Origin: Glandiceps talaboti
Lineage: Eukaryota; Hemichordata; Enteropneusta; Spengelidae
Direction of reading: 5' to 3'
DNA length: 64,000 bases
NCBI RefSeq assembly: GCF_964340395.1
Contig: NC_135568.1
Location: 8,573,280 to 8,637,279, forward strand
In this document: positions 40,119 through 52,307 of the stretch, in pieces
Layout of the letters: every line of letters begins with the position of its first letter
Numbering within the stretch: the stretch's first letter is position 1
Notes under the pieces: generated by a model
The model's database searches: none
Told to the model about the DNA's origin: nothing
What the model saw: only the letters and a program-made list of their open reading frames with translations
Program-made: the position numbers and the translations under genes

Positions 40119-40839
40119 GTGACATACATACTCGTAACATTACATTTAGTACATGTTCGTTGTCGTCGTGAATATTGCTCCGTTAACGTTGTTTGGAACC
40201 CTTGGCAACAAACACATATCAACCGACTTGAGTGGATACAACAAAAGTTTGTAAGATACTTATGTCATAAGTCCGGTCTAAATTATGAGAGTAACATGTA
40301 ACAAGTACATGGAACTGACAGTGTCTTCCTTTTTTGGATTGTTACCATTATACAGCAGGTGTAGAATATTGGATTTAACGTGTTTTTTTTGTATAAATGG
40401 GTTAATAGTATATATAATAGTTTTATATTTCATCTCGGCTTGGTTTCAACGCTCTAACTAATTTTTTTACGGAATCAGACTGTTTTTAGGGTTAGGCGAA
40501 GTCGCATAATTACGTAAGTACTCGCCTTTAATTATGAGCACGTGTTTTAATGAAACTGTACAGAGTAATTCATCGATTGGTATTTTTAGCGCTATGCCAT
40601 GTTTTAAGACTTTACTTCGTCAGATTTCAGATTAATGTGTTCTGACTTTTCACTTGATGAGTTTAAGTGTTAATATAGTAATGTGATATACATTGTTTTT
40701 ATTTTAGGTGTTTATTTTTTGTCCGTCTTCCCATTCACTGAGTGCACTTTTATTTTGCGCATCTTGTGTTGTTTGTCTTGTACAATTTTATCGTTGGAGC
40801 CTGTTATGGGACTCATCTTGTAGGCCATCCTTGGAGATA

Positions 40840-40904
<65 letters not shown>
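40119..40904 (+). mobile_element. 5'-truncated LINE with (ATCA)n tail
   Basis: The reading frame at 40119-40301 encodes a reverse-transcriptase C-terminal signature (REYCSVNVVWNPWQQTHINR then LEWIQQKFVRYLCHK). After ~540 bases of 3' sequence (GGAGCCTGTTATGGGACTCA, GGCCATCCTTGGAGATAA) it ends in an uninterrupted ATCA tract, 40841-40904. The microsatellite is thus the element's 3' tail. Jockey/I-like clade is possible; not firmly assigned. Confidence 0.7.
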
Positions 40905-42189
40905 GAAAATATTAAAAGGCGTCTATTGACGACTGAACATTGCAAGTTATATTTTCAATTAGTTTGCATAAATCATATCGAAAATTAGAGTTTATTAGTT
41001 CTCAAAAAATCCTCAATTTTCTAGCAGCTAAGTAAAATATGGAAAAGAATAATTTCCATCTACTCAGATTATAACATAGTCTCTGTCGAATGAGGATACA
41101 TACTTAACGAAGCGACACTTCAAATTAAGATGATTTGAATAACAATCATTCGTTCCACAACGGGGGCATTCAGCCTATAAGTGCACCAACCATCAAATAT
41201 ATATAATACCTAAATAGTAACGATGATAATAAGGATAATGGTAATGATAACAATGGTGGTGATGGTGGTGGTGATGGTGATGGTGATGATGATGATGATG
41301 ATGAAGATGGTGATGGTGGTGGTGGTGATGGTGTCACGGACCAAAGTTTGAATATTTTATCATTTCCGGCAATTTCGTCCCTTTAATTATCTAGAAAATA
41401 TATCAAATTCACTTCTAAAATTGAGCTACCAGACTAATAGTGTTAATCATGGCTCTAATCGGTTGACTGACAATAAAAATAGGCATTGACATATTGTGAT
41501 CAGTTGAGTGTGAAAATAACCCCATTGCTTTGTCACACAATATACCGACTTGAGCAACACATGAGTACGCCCTCTGTGTTGCATGACTTCAATTTCACAC
41601 AATTGTTTTTAAACAATATTATTTTACATCTTTTTCAAAAAAAAGAATGAAAAACCAGAGATTTGAGCAACTGGGGGGGGGGGGGGGCACTTTTACAAAG
41701 TGGTTCTCGGGGTGGGTCGTATTTTAGAAAATGGAATGATAAGGGGAAGGTCACGTTTTACCGTTTAAACTGTATTATCTTTTGCATTATTTTGTAATTT
41801 TGGCAAATATCCCACCACTGGCTCTGTTGTAGTGTAATGTATGAACATATTGGTCTAAATGATGACAACTATGCAGTGAATCAATTATTAGTTATGGTGT
41901 GTGGAGAGGAGTGAGTGTCTTAGGAGTAAAGGGGGAACAGTGAGGTAAGGTATTGGAAATATGTATGAGATGGAGTGGAGATATTGACATAGCTCCAAAC
42001 AATGTAGGTTTTGTATGCTATCTAGTCTTAGGATTTCTGATCGTCAGCTCTGCCAATTAGATCCAAACACAGGAATTACTTAATGCAGTGCATTTACATA
42101 AATTTAATGTGGTGGTACTTGTAGTATCAAAAAACCAATGCCTTTATAATCATCAAAGTGATAGTGGTGGTAGTTCCGCCTTGGACAAA

Positions 42190-42720
42190 ATAACACACAT
42201 TTGTCCCTCAAGTGTCCATGAAATCCAGACATATTTTTATACCTAATTTGCATATCACTATGGGATCATGTCATGAACAAATTCTTAATCTAAACTCCAC
42301 ATTTCCAACCAAATAATTTTCAGCCAGATCTGCTCGGTAAATTTGAAATTGATTATTGACTAAAAAGACACAATTTTTGACCTAATTTGCATATCACTGA
42401 TGGGATCATGTTATGAGCAATTTTTAATCTAAACACCCCTAAGAACGTTCCCACCAAATTTCAGACAGATTTGCCCAGTAGTTTTCTAGTTTTAACTTCT
42501 TGACCAAAAATGATATTTTTGACTCAAATCACATACCTGTGATGCAATCATTTTGCTTTGAGCAATTTCCCGGCTAGACACCAAAAGTAATGTCCCCACC
42601 AAATACCAAGGGAATTGGACTGGTGATTATTGAGTTTAAGTCATGCACACACACACATATACACACACAGAGACAGACAGACAGATAGACTGACAGATAA
42701 TGCCCCATGCCTGTAGCACA
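42190..42720 (+). mobile_element. Tandem-core element ending in CA/ACAG microsatellite, copy 1
   Basis: Three or so diverged core units of ~130-150 bp share ACCTAATTTGCATATCACT, CCACCAAATTTCAGACAGAT, CCCAGTAGTTTTC and TTGACCAAAAA. They run into a CA tract and (ACAG)n at about 42645-42690, followed by GATAATGCCCCATGCC. The same architecture is at 58915-59530. The layout (repeated core then microsatellite) resembles molluscan pearl-type, Helitron/Helentron-derived elements; this assignment is inference. Confidence 0.55.
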
Positions 42721-42977
42721 ACTGGACTGTATAGTTCAGTTCTGCTAAACATCATTCATTGGAGATTCGTCAGAATCATATGGCCTTGTGATAAGTGAAA
42801 TGTATACAATTAACTACAGATTAACCATGAAAATTAAACAACAATTGTAAACCAAACTAGTTCAGACGGATTTTGATTTGATCACAAAGGGAAAGTTCAC
42901 TGAAAGAAATATAATGATTTACATTTCTACTTGTTTTCAGGTTTTAATCAAGAACACAAAGGGCATTCAAATCAATC

Positions 42978-44060
42978 ATGTCTACACGTGTTGGGCCGGC
43001 ACCACCACCCGCAGGAGGTCATGTGCCACCACCCACAGGTCATGTGCCACCACCACCACCACCCACAGGTCATGTGCCACCACCACCCACAGATCATGTG
43101 CCACCACCCGAAGGAGGTCATGTGCAACCACCACCACCCACAGATCATGTGCCACCACCCGCAGGAGGTCATGTGCCACCACCACCACCCACAGAAGAAC
43201 ATGTGCCACCACCCACAGGTCATGTGCCACCACCACCACCACCCACAGGTCATGTGCCACCACCACACACAGATCATGTGCCACCATCAACGCCACCACC
43301 CGAAGGAGGTCATGTGCCAACACCACCACCCGCAGATCATGTGCCACCAGAACCCCCAGGAAAATATGTAAGCAGGCTATTTACATGCATTATAACATAT
43401 AGTAAATTTGGTCTTCAAGGTTGTACACTATAGACTGTGTGACCAACAATTGTAATTTGTAGTCTATCCCATGGTGTGATGCACACACCTACACACACTA
43501 CATGTATTTATTATTCTGTTCAACCATTCCTGGCTTTGTACAGATCCATAACAAATGCAAAGTAACACATTACCATAACTTTAAAGTTCTTTTATATAGA
43601 GCTGAGTTTATCAAATTTTGTACTCCTGACACAGTTTAGCTATACATTTTTAAAATAACACTGCTGTTTTTATTTCTTGTCTATTCCTTAACAGGATCAA
43701 GAAAAACCAGACAAATTCGACGGTAATACTTATGCAGGCAAGAAGACAATGACCCAAGCACTGTTGGATATAGCACTATTAACAAATAATGCTGCCCAGT
43801 TGAAAATAATCATACAACAGCATCGGGCAGGGGCTTCTGAGGAGTTCTATACCTTACTTGTTTCGTTACTCATACTATCAATCTTCCTGCAATTGATAAT
43901 AGCAGCAATTCTCTATTTTAAATTTCGACTGGACATTAACAAGAAAAAACATCAAAAAATAGCTAACAGATGGAATGACAGAGCCACGTTTCTGATTCTG
44001 TTCCTCACTGTAATCAATATATTTATTTCTACTTTCTCAATTGCACAGGTGCCAGATTAA
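42978..44060 (+). CDS. Ninjurin with proline-rich repetitive N-terminus
   Basis: Two coding exons, 42978-43367 and 43695-44060 (TAA), joined in phase 0: 251 aa. An acceptor at 42940 means the first coding exon begins in 5' UTR and an upstream exon exists. Residues ~144-251 match the ninjurin family: amphipathic helix KKTMTQALLDIALLTNN then AAQLKIIIQQ, membrane segment ~182-205, and a second segment ~228-247. Ninjurins are plasma-membrane proteins first known in adhesion; vertebrate NINJ1 oligomerises to rupture membranes during lytic death. Residues 1-130 are a degenerate HVPPP(P)T(G/D) repeat, unlike the short N-termini of vertebrate NINJ1/2. The start at 42978 is the first ATG of this frame after the acceptor. 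Repeat DNA keeps all three plus frames open, but only this one joins the conserved domain. Confidence 0.9.
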
Positions 44061-45059
44061 GTTCACATTAGAACACCATCCACATTTATAAGGGGCTAGT
44101 CATATTCCATGGGGCAGGGTGGGGTGGGTTTGAAAATGGGTTTTCTCAAACCGACTCCTCTTCAGCCCCGATGACCAAAGCAAAAGTGACCCCCAGTAAA
44201 GACCACATTTTTCCAAATGACCCCTCTCCTTCATTCCATACATATTTTTCACATCACTTTCTTTTTTAAGTATACAGGGCCTTTCCGTAATGTTACTATA
44301 ACATCATTTGAATGGAACTTGAATACTGTTATTTAAGAGCAAAGGTATGTTTTTTGAATAGTTTTTGTTTTCTTTTTGTACATGTTTACTTGGAATCTAT
44401 GAAACGAGTATATTACTCCTTGGGGTATCTCAGTACACAGCATAAATCCGTAGGAGACTCATTAAGCCTAAAACAAAACATTGTGAGGTTCCGATTACAC
44501 TCAATTTTTAAATAGGTAGGGTAGGTAGATTTTTCTTCTTCTTTTTAAAAAAATGTTGTTGTTTTTCATGTGTGAGTGTCTAGTTCAGGTAGTTATGTTT
44601 TCCATTGTTTTCCAAATGGTCTCTGTGTTATTGGTTTCTTCCCATCAGATGTACAGCCATTTCAGATTGGAAGAGTAGTTAAATATTGTCTGTTTACGTT
44701 GATGTCAGTTTCCTCACCCACGATTTCTTGCGGAACTGGAACCAAGGAATTTTTTATAGGCCTTACATGCAGTTAATACAACTCTTTTTATCAAAATTGG
44801 TCTTCATTAATTTGGTAAATGTTGATAGAAAGCAAAATAAACTAATTTCTAATAATGCTACCTATGGTATATATAAATGTTTAAGGTAACAGCAAGTGTA
44901 TATGACGTGACAAAAATGTGCGGAATCAAATACAACATTTTGGCTGCCGTTAATCTAGTTAGATGTAACCAATAATATAATGCTTCTACAATTTCCTTCA
45001 AAACAAGTTTTTATTTTGAGGATGACAAATTGATGAAAACATAATTGACAAGTTCAAAC

Positions 45060-46356
45060 ATAAGCTAAAAGTTATTCTGCTTGCTGATCCCTGTGGTGAC
45101 TTCAGTGCAATGAGAGCTTCGCCCTAACCCACAACCAGCTATTCTTAAATACTATGGCATACACTAAAGAGTCCATTCTTCTGGCACTTGATGATCTTAA
45201 AGTTGTTTTACTAGTTTTGCTTGACCTCTCTGCAGCCTTTGACACTGTCGACTATTCTCTCCTCCTGACCCCGTATGCTGAACAGAATGGGCATCGCCGG
45301 TACTGCGCTAGCTTGGTTCAAGTCATATCAAGCAGACCTTCAGCAAACAGTACAGATAAATGGCAACTTCTCTAACTCACACGACGTTCAGATGTCCCAC
45401 AAGGCTCTGTGTTGGGACCAATTCTCACACCACTGGGCGACATTATTAGATGACACAACATTGAATTATGCCTGTATGCAGATGATAATTCACTGTATTT
45501 AAGTTTCAAAATCCAGGATCTCGACATTACCATTTCACGTATGGAGAACTGTGTATCATGTATTCATGAGTGGATGATGGATAATTTCCGGAAGTTAAAC
45601 GCTGAGAAGACTAAGATGCTGTATTTTGGGTCTCGTCAGAATCTATCTAAACTGAATTTGCCACCAATGAAGATCAACAGAAATGAATTAAATCATACAA
45701 CTGAAGCAAGAAACCTTGGCACTACGTTTGATTCCCATATAGACATGGAGAAGCAAGTGACACAAGTCTGCAAATCGTCAATTATCATATTAAGAACATT
45801 GGTAAAATCAGAAAGTATATCACAGATGATGCAGTCAAACTACTAGTCCATGCCTTTGTTAAATCCAGGATAGATTATTGCAACAGCTTATTGTATGGTA
45901 TTTCTGTCAACAGTATAAGGAAACTTCAGCTTGTACAGAACACAGCTGCTCGATTAATCACCAAAACCAGAAAGTATGACCACATTACTGGAGTTCTTCA
46001 AAACCTCCATTGGTTTTCAATATTTGAACGGATTGAATTCAAAGTACTTCTGATCGCATATAAAGCACTTCATGACACAGCTCCACCATACATCTGAAGT
46101 TTTATGAATCCAACCATAATCTACGCTCTAAGTCCAAGCTACTTGTCAAAATTAATCCTGTAAAATCATCTTATGGGAAACGTGCTTTCACCAATGCTGC
46201 AGCAGTCTTTATGGAACGGTCTACATCTCGAGATCAGACAGTGTGATAAACCATAGACCCTCCACCAACCAATTGGGTGGAGGGTCTATGGATAAACTAT
46301 TGTGTTTTAAAACTAAAGTTAAGACTCACCTTCTCAGAATTGCATTTTTATCATAA
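45060..46356 (+). mobile_element. Decayed CR1/L2-like LINE reverse transcriptase fragment
   Basis: Frames at 45154-46097 encode reverse-transcriptase blocks: LVLLDLSAAFDTVDYSLLL, MGIAGTALAWFKSYQADLQQ, WMMDNFRKLNAEKTKMLYFG, AARLITKTRKYDHITGVLQN and LLIAYKALHDTAPPYI. Frameshifts separate them and the catalytic (Y/F)xDD region is damaged. The C-terminal end continues to a stop at 46354-46356, interrupted by the small palindrome at 46251-46291. It is a dead copy. Confidence 0.85.
46251..46291. mobile_element. Tiny palindromic insert, copy 3, inside a LINE with 5-bp target duplication
   Basis: A 41-base hairpin (arms CCATAGACCCTCCACC and its inverse) flanked by ATAAA on both sides. It lies inside the C-terminal coding part of the LINE. 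Without the hairpin and one ATAAA, the LINE frame reads on to a typical family C-terminus and stop, so this is an insertion, not an inherited hairpin. Confidence 0.8.
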
Positions 46357-47555
46357 GTGATTTTCATTATAAGTGACTTTTTTTCTATCACAAGTGACTT
46401 TTATTGCAAGTGACTTTTTTGTTATGTTTGATTTTTTTTACAGGGAACTTTTTTTTTCCTAAGTGACTCTTTTATTATAAGTGGCTTTTTTTCCTAATTA
46501 TGTCATAGTGACACATGATTTCCATGTATCTCTGTTAGTGGGTTTTATGTAGTATCTAGTCCAATGGTATTATGAACATTTGGTTACCATGACAACCCAT
46601 ATAAATCAAATTGTAAAACTAAGCCTTTCTGTCAAAACATGAAAATCACACAATGTATCTGAGGGTTTTAGTGAGGATAAATCCAGTGACATGTTACCAT
46701 GGTAAATACATGTTTTGTTGATCTTTTAATTCAAAGATGACGTTTCTAGAAGTAAAATATGTCTGGTATCACATTAGAAATTGATGAAATAATTTCTACT
46801 TTCATGACCAATTGTTCACTTCAAATTAATATAATTGAAGGTACTGTTGGTAATATCCCTTTCTGAGCACTGTCCATTATTGCTGTTACCAATATTTACT
46901 TTCTAAAACTCTTTCTTGAGATCTGGAAAAAAAACCAAAGAAAATAGTAGTAAAAAATCTGACTGAACTCGAAACAGAGTTTTGATCTGATCTGAAACTT
47001 CACTGTAAGCCTAAGAATAGTTAAATATATTTAAAAAAAAGGATTGTCAATAATTTGGTACCACTAAAAGTAGAACTCAGCAATTATTTATAAACTACCT
47101 CGTACTCAAACACTATGTAAATAACGTTACTTGCACCGGTACACATAGTAGAGGTATATGCACTGCAGTGTAATATTTTAAAACATTATTGGATATCTGT
47201 ATGCAAATGATATGCAAATGAGGACATGATTACTCTTTGCTGACAAAATTGAGTGATCGTACTTTTCGGTAATGTGATAATAACAGAACTCCATGCCATG
47301 TGAGTGCCAGTGTGAGTGCTCAGGTATTTACACTCATGCTTGCAATGCTTTCTGCAGTGACTGCAGAGAACATTTTAAGTGTTCATGAAATACCCCGAGT
47401 CGGCTGCACTTGCACATACACAGTAGTTCAGGTGTTCCCAATCTGATTAAAATTCTGTGTAATGAACTTGGCGCTATTTCTTTATTTAGCTCCTATGTTT
47501 ATTGTCGTTTGTTCTTTTTTTATTCTGTGAGCACCTGATACCTACATCTGACACA

Positions 47556-47776
47556 ATACCATAGGTGTTCTCGAGCCAAATGAGAGCAGAGCGTTGAGTG
47601 AATTTCCTCAACTCTGTTCGAAAAGAGCTTCAGCACAGAGCGCAAACAATGATGTTATCATTATTGTTTGGTGGTTCTCTTTCTTCCAATTTCAAATGTT
47701 GAATGTATGTATTGTAAGACAGATTCTGGTTGGCTACTTGTAAGTACGAGATTGGGTCCGAGAACACCTATGGTAT
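47556..47776. mobile_element. Tc1/mariner-like MITE, TA-flanked, CCATAGGTGTTCTCG termini
   Basis: Perfect inverted repeats ATACCATAGGTGTTCTCG (from 47556) and CGAGAACACCTATGGTAT (to 47776). The TA just outside CCATAGG on both sides fits a TA target duplication. About 220 bp, no transposase. Confidence 0.75.
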
Positions 47777-48239
47777 CAGAATGGGGTATTCCCAATATTT
47801 TGGTTCACTCTGACATGAGGAGCCATATCATCATTAGTGGAAGACGAGTAGTGACAAACCTCTTCACCATATTTTCAAACTGAAATATTGGAAGATAATA
47901 TCATTATATATGTGCACACTTAATTGATGTAAAAGTGAGGAAACAGAGCCCAACATGGCAACATAATGCACACCGATTTCTTGCATTTGAGAGGAAGTCT
48001 CACAGATAGCGTGATTTCGTGCATGCGTACTTCACTTCTGCGTTAGCGACAAGTCAATTGATCAATTAATGTTGATTACATATTATTATTAATCAATGTG
48101 AAAATCATAAGCTTGATCATCTAAAATATCTATTTATGGATATCTGTTGAGATTCTGAAGAGATTTGTAAAGTTTTTCTAATAATAACTAACATGCAGAG
48201 TGTGCACCTTGGTTTTGAAATCTACTAATATTACAATTG

Positions 48240-48990
48240 ATGAATTATGGAATTGTAACACTGTTATATTTTATCAATAATAGAATTTAACCTTGTTACA
48301 TTTTATCAATAATGGAATTTAACCTTATTACATTTTATCAATAATGGAATTTAACCTTGTTATATTTTATCAATAATAGAATTTAACCTTGTTATATTTT
48401 ATCAATAATGGAATTTAACCTTATTACATTTTATCAATAATGGAATTTAACCTTGTTATATTTTATCAATAATAGAATTTAACCTTATTACATTTTATCA
48501 ATAATAGAATTTAACCTTGTTATATTTCATCAATAATGGAATTTAACCTTATTACATTTTATCAATAACGGAATTTAACCTTGTTACATTTTATCAATAA
48601 TGGAATTGTAACCTTGTTACATTTTATCAATAATGGAATTTAACCTTGTTACATTTTTATAAATAATGGAATTGTAACATTGTTACATTTTTATCAATAA
48701 TGGAATTTAACATTGTTACATTTTATCAATAATGGAATTCAATGTTGTTACATTTTATAAATAATGGAATTGTAACATTGTTACATTTTATCACTAATGG
48801 GATTTTAACATTGTTACAATATATCAGTAATGGAATTTTTATAGTTTTGTTACATTGTTTGTTATACACTTGATCAATAATGGATTTTGACATTTCTTGT
48901 TACAAAGAATCAATAATGGCATTTTTAAAAATAGTTTGTTACAATTTATCAATTATGGAATTTTCAACATTAGCCCTGTCCACACATGAT
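48240..48990 (+). repeat. 32-bp minisatellite
   Basis: About 23 units of TTTTATCAATAATGGAATTT followed by AACCTTGTTACA. Period 32 in the homogeneous centre (48300-48600), degrading to both sides. A stray relic of the same unit is near 51465-51490. Confidence 0.9.
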
Positions 48991-50174
48991 TACACTGAAT
49001 CAACGCTAGTTTCTGTCCCAAAACTTAACAATGGATTTGAAAGGATTTCTTTCACATCCAGTTCCCATACACAAGATTTATTTATTGGTTTACTTGAAAT
49101 CACTGATCATAGTAAGTCACCCAGAATTGCAGATTCCTGCTACACAATATAAATATGGACTGTATAATACTGTATAATAAATAATACATAATCAGAAAAA
49201 TTTACCTTGAAAATTTAGTCAAAACATGATTTGCAGGGGTTGTATGCCATGGAAACTTCCATGTAGTCATCACACGATGTTGATAAGGCCGCCATTGTAA
49301 AAACGTATGCCGTAACGAGCCTCTTCAGTAAGAGATTATTGCGTAAGTTACCACCCAGTTTTAAGTCTGCTATGATAACATTTCGCTAGCAATGAAGCTG
49401 GTCATAACCTTGCTGTTGACAACAGTCATCAAAATAACGAGTGCTAACAGAACTACTTGCTGAAGACAGAGAGAGTCTGAACAATATCCGATAAACAAAA
49501 TTTAACGCGAGAGATCCATTCGTGTACAATAAGGCCAAAATAATTGCAGTAGCAATGACTATTGTCGTTTTCATTTTGGGGCAATCACAATCAGCTGTTT
49601 GCTAAACAAAAGACGTTGGCTAATAAAGTATCCAATAAATAAACAGGGTTTGGGTAATACGCAGCAACAAATTGTTCGTAAGGTCAGGATTCAAGTACGC
49701 ATTGGACTTGAGTCAATTTAACAATCAAACATTTTCCCACTGTGCCAATTTTGACTGGTTTCAAATCAATTTACTTTGAATCGGTTTGAAATCATGGTGG
49801 TGGTGTCAATTCGATTCAAGTAAAAGTTCAAAACAAGATTAAATGTATGTGGTGACAGGCAAACAATTTTGAATCTATATTCAATTTTCTGATTCCAAGA
49901 TGCAGTGCATGAGATGATGTCACTTTTTGGCTGGTATGGTCTTTGAAGTAACATTTCCATCATGAAATGGTGAAAGGACATTTTAACTTCTTTAATTTCT
50001 GTGATTCCATACAATAAAGATTTAACACCATCAGTAACAAAGATGGTTTATGCAGAGTGTGATCAGGTGACAACCATCCCCTGAGTTGGACATACAAATC
50101 CCCCCACTCCCACCCCACCCCCACACTGAATGATTTGCTTTACATGGGGAGAAACATGGTGTGTCTTGAAACTG

Positions 50175-51020
50175 GCAATAGGTCTATTGTGTGTGGGGAC
50201 AGGGTTAATATTTCTATTTATAATTCAACTTTATTCAGACTTGTGTGTGGGGACATGGTTAATATTTTTGTTACAATTTACTAGTATTCAGACTTGTGTG
50301 TGGGGACAGGGTTAATATTTCTATTTATAATTCAACTTTATTCAGACTTGTGTGTGGGGACATGGTTAATATTTCTATTTACAATTTACTAGTATTCAGA
50401 CTTGTGTGTGGGGACAGGGTTAATATTTCTATTTACAATTCAACATCATTCAGACTTGTGTGTGGGGACAGGTTTAATATTTTTGTTACAATTTACTAGT
50501 ATTCAGACTTGTGTGTGGGGACAGGTTTAATATTTTTATTTACAATTTACTAGTATTCAGACTTGTGTGTGGGGACAGGGTTAATATTTCTATTTACAAT
50601 TTACTAGTATTCAGACTTGTGTGTGGGGACAGGGTTAATATTTCTATTTACAATTTACTAGTATTCAGACTTGTGTGTGGGGACAGGGTTAATATTTCTA
50701 TTTACAATTTACTAGTATTCAGACTTGTGTGTGGGGACATGGTTAATATTTTTGTTACAATTTACTAGTATTCAGACTTGTGTGTGGGGACAGGTTTAAT
50801 ATTTTTATTTACAATTTACTAGTATTCAGACTTGTGTGTGGGGACAGGTTTAATATTTTTGTTACAATTTACTAGTATTCAGACTTGTGTGTGGGGACAG
50901 GGTTAATATTTTTGTTACAATTTACTAGTATTCAGACTTGTGTGTGGGGACAGGTTTAATATTTTTGTTACAATTTACTAGTATTCAGACTTGTGTGTGG
51001 GGACATGGTTAATATTTCTA
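50175..51020 (+). repeat. ~54-bp minisatellite
   Basis: About 16 units of ATTCAGACTTGTGTGTGGGG, ACAGGGTTAATATTTCTATT, TACAATTTACTAGT, with 52-54-bp period variants. The 54-bp units keep a frame open as an 18-residue repeat (VCGDRVNISIYN...), an artefact of repeat length. Confidence 0.9.
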
Positions 51021-51025
51021 TTACG

Positions 51026-51417
51026 TTTTGAAGTGGATGTATGGATGAAGATTAGGCATTTATTTTGGATGATGAGGTGGTTTCAGTTCATTTCCAGTAA
51101 AAATTCAAAACAAGATTTAATGTATGTGATGACAGGCAAAACAATTTCGAATCCATATTCAATTTTCCAATTTCAAAATGCACTGCATGAGATGACATTT
51201 TCAAAGAGCATGATAAATGTGTAAAATGTTTGTTATTGTATGTACAATAACAAACTTTTTACACATATTTTAGACTTTTGTAATGTAATGAGTTACAAAC
51301 ACAGACTTTGTCAATGTTGTTTCACATTGAGTTTTCAAGTAGGAAGCCATGATAAAATTTTTTTATAAATTAAAAATCCAAAATAAATACAACATACTCA
51401 TCCATGTGGCCACTTTA
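51026..51417. mobile_element. MITE with GTACAATAACAAAC palindrome, copy 2
   Basis: The left arm TTTTGAAGTGGATGTATGGA with CATTTATTTTGGAT is mirrored by AAAAATCCAAAATAAATAC and CATCCATGTGGCCACTTTAA. The centre carries a GTTTGTTATTGTATGTAC palindrome at 51229-51256. Same family as 22735-23012 and 53412-53738. Confidence 0.7.
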
Positions 51418-52120
51418 ACATTACTCAGATTTTTGTTACAATGTAACAAATAATGTAAATTAGGCATTCCTTGTTACATTTTATCAATACTGACATGTAC
51501 ATTTATTACACTTATTAATAAAATTAGTGGGAAGTTGGTGAAATTTATGAGTACACTAGAAATTAATTTGCCTGGTATATTGCTCAAAAATATTTCATAG
51601 CAAACACATGATGTGGGCTGAATTATTGAAAGATTGTTTTGTTGTATCTTTACAACAGGTCGTCTGCACCTACTTTCAAAAATGTTCTGGCCCAGCAGCC
51701 TTATAAGATTAGGCAGTATTACAATAAACTATATGTGTATCTTGCAAAGGGAATGTGATTCTGATGTATGTAAAAAGCAGGTTTTTAAGGTTTTCTGTGG
51801 TTGCATAAATTTAGAAATGGGGAATATGTGGCAGCTGATGTTCCACAAGGTTTTAGGGTAGTTCTCTTCAGGATAGAGTGCCAGGATGATGGCTAATTTG
51901 CATACTAATTTACATATAAATAGCATGGTAATTTGCATATTGGTTTGCATAGTGATCAGCATATAATATGCATGTCTTCAACACTGGAACAAACTCTGAC
52001 ATGTTTATTTTAACACATGGACATTGAGGATCAGTCATTTCTCTTCATGTGAAAATATTATTATGACTGTCTTTAAAAGATCACTAAAGCTCAAAGATGG
52101 TAGAACACTTTTAAAGTATT

Positions 52121-52290
52121 GTAGAAACCTGCCAAGCATGGCAGACTAGATGGCCAGGACGGTGTTTTCACCATGCTTTCTCTATAGTGGGGAGAACACA
52201 GCACAGTAGAAACCTGCCAAGCATGGCAGCCTAGATGGCAAGGACTATGTTTTCACCAACTATGCTTTCTCTAAAGTGGGGAGAACACTG
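52121..52290. repeat. 83-bp tandem duplication beside PRIM1 3' end
   Basis: Two copies of GTAGAAACCTGCCAAGCATG ... TCTCTATAGTGGGGAGAACAC start at about 52121 and 52204 and end just before PRIM1 exon 11. Confidence 0.85.
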
Positions 52291-52307
52291 ATCACAATAA
52301 GACTTAC

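Larger units (their letters stand above)
36001..42977. other. Head-to-head spacer between HELLS and the ninjurin gene
   Basis: About 7 kb without a convincing gene. It holds a SINE (36478-36765) and two diverged copies of a ~140-bp repeat at 37122-37265 and 38337-38480 (shared ACAACTACACAAAATACG-like, GGTGTACGA blocks). Also present are short TTTCAACTCACCTCA repeats near 37555-37620, an ACAG run at 38489-38516 and a LINE end (40119-40904). A GAT/GGT tract lies at 41222-41333, a G-run at 41673-41687 and a tandem-core element at 42190-42720. The stretch 38600-40100 holds nothing recognised. Confidence 0.5.
44061..52307. other. Tail-to-tail spacer between ninjurin and PRIM1
   Basis: It contains the ninjurin 3' flank (an AATAAA near 44837), a LINE fragment (45060-46356), an imperfect AAGTGACTTTTTT repeat (about 46352-46490), a TA-flanked MITE (47556-47776) and two minisatellites (48240-48990, 50175-51020). 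A palindrome-bearing MITE (51026-51417) and a cluster of octamer-like ATTTGCAT sites (51892-51955) follow. An 83-bp tandem duplication (52121-52290) ends the region. The missing PRIM1 terminal exon may lie near its right end. No other gene recognised. Confidence 0.5.

Noticed and set aside
42878-43433. Alternative frames (CATT/HRS, CHH and minus-strand) across the ninjurin repeat
   Set aside because: They arise because the repeat unit has no stops in several frames. Only the frame with HVPPP joins the conserved ninjurin exon in phase.
50130-50768. Repetitive open frames (VCGDRVNISIYN) as a repeat protein
   Set aside because: The 54-bp unit is a multiple of three and simply lacks stops. Period variants of 52-53 bp break the frame, and there is no start or splice context.
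48240-51020. Regular direct-repeat arrays resembling CRISPR
   Set aside because: Units are contiguous with no unique spacers, the DNA is animal, and there are no cas genes. They are minisatellites.
51729-51962. Frame with repeated MQTNMQITMLFICKLVCKLA as a protein
   Set aside because: It is produced by imperfect TTTGCAT/TTTACAT repeats, not a gene.
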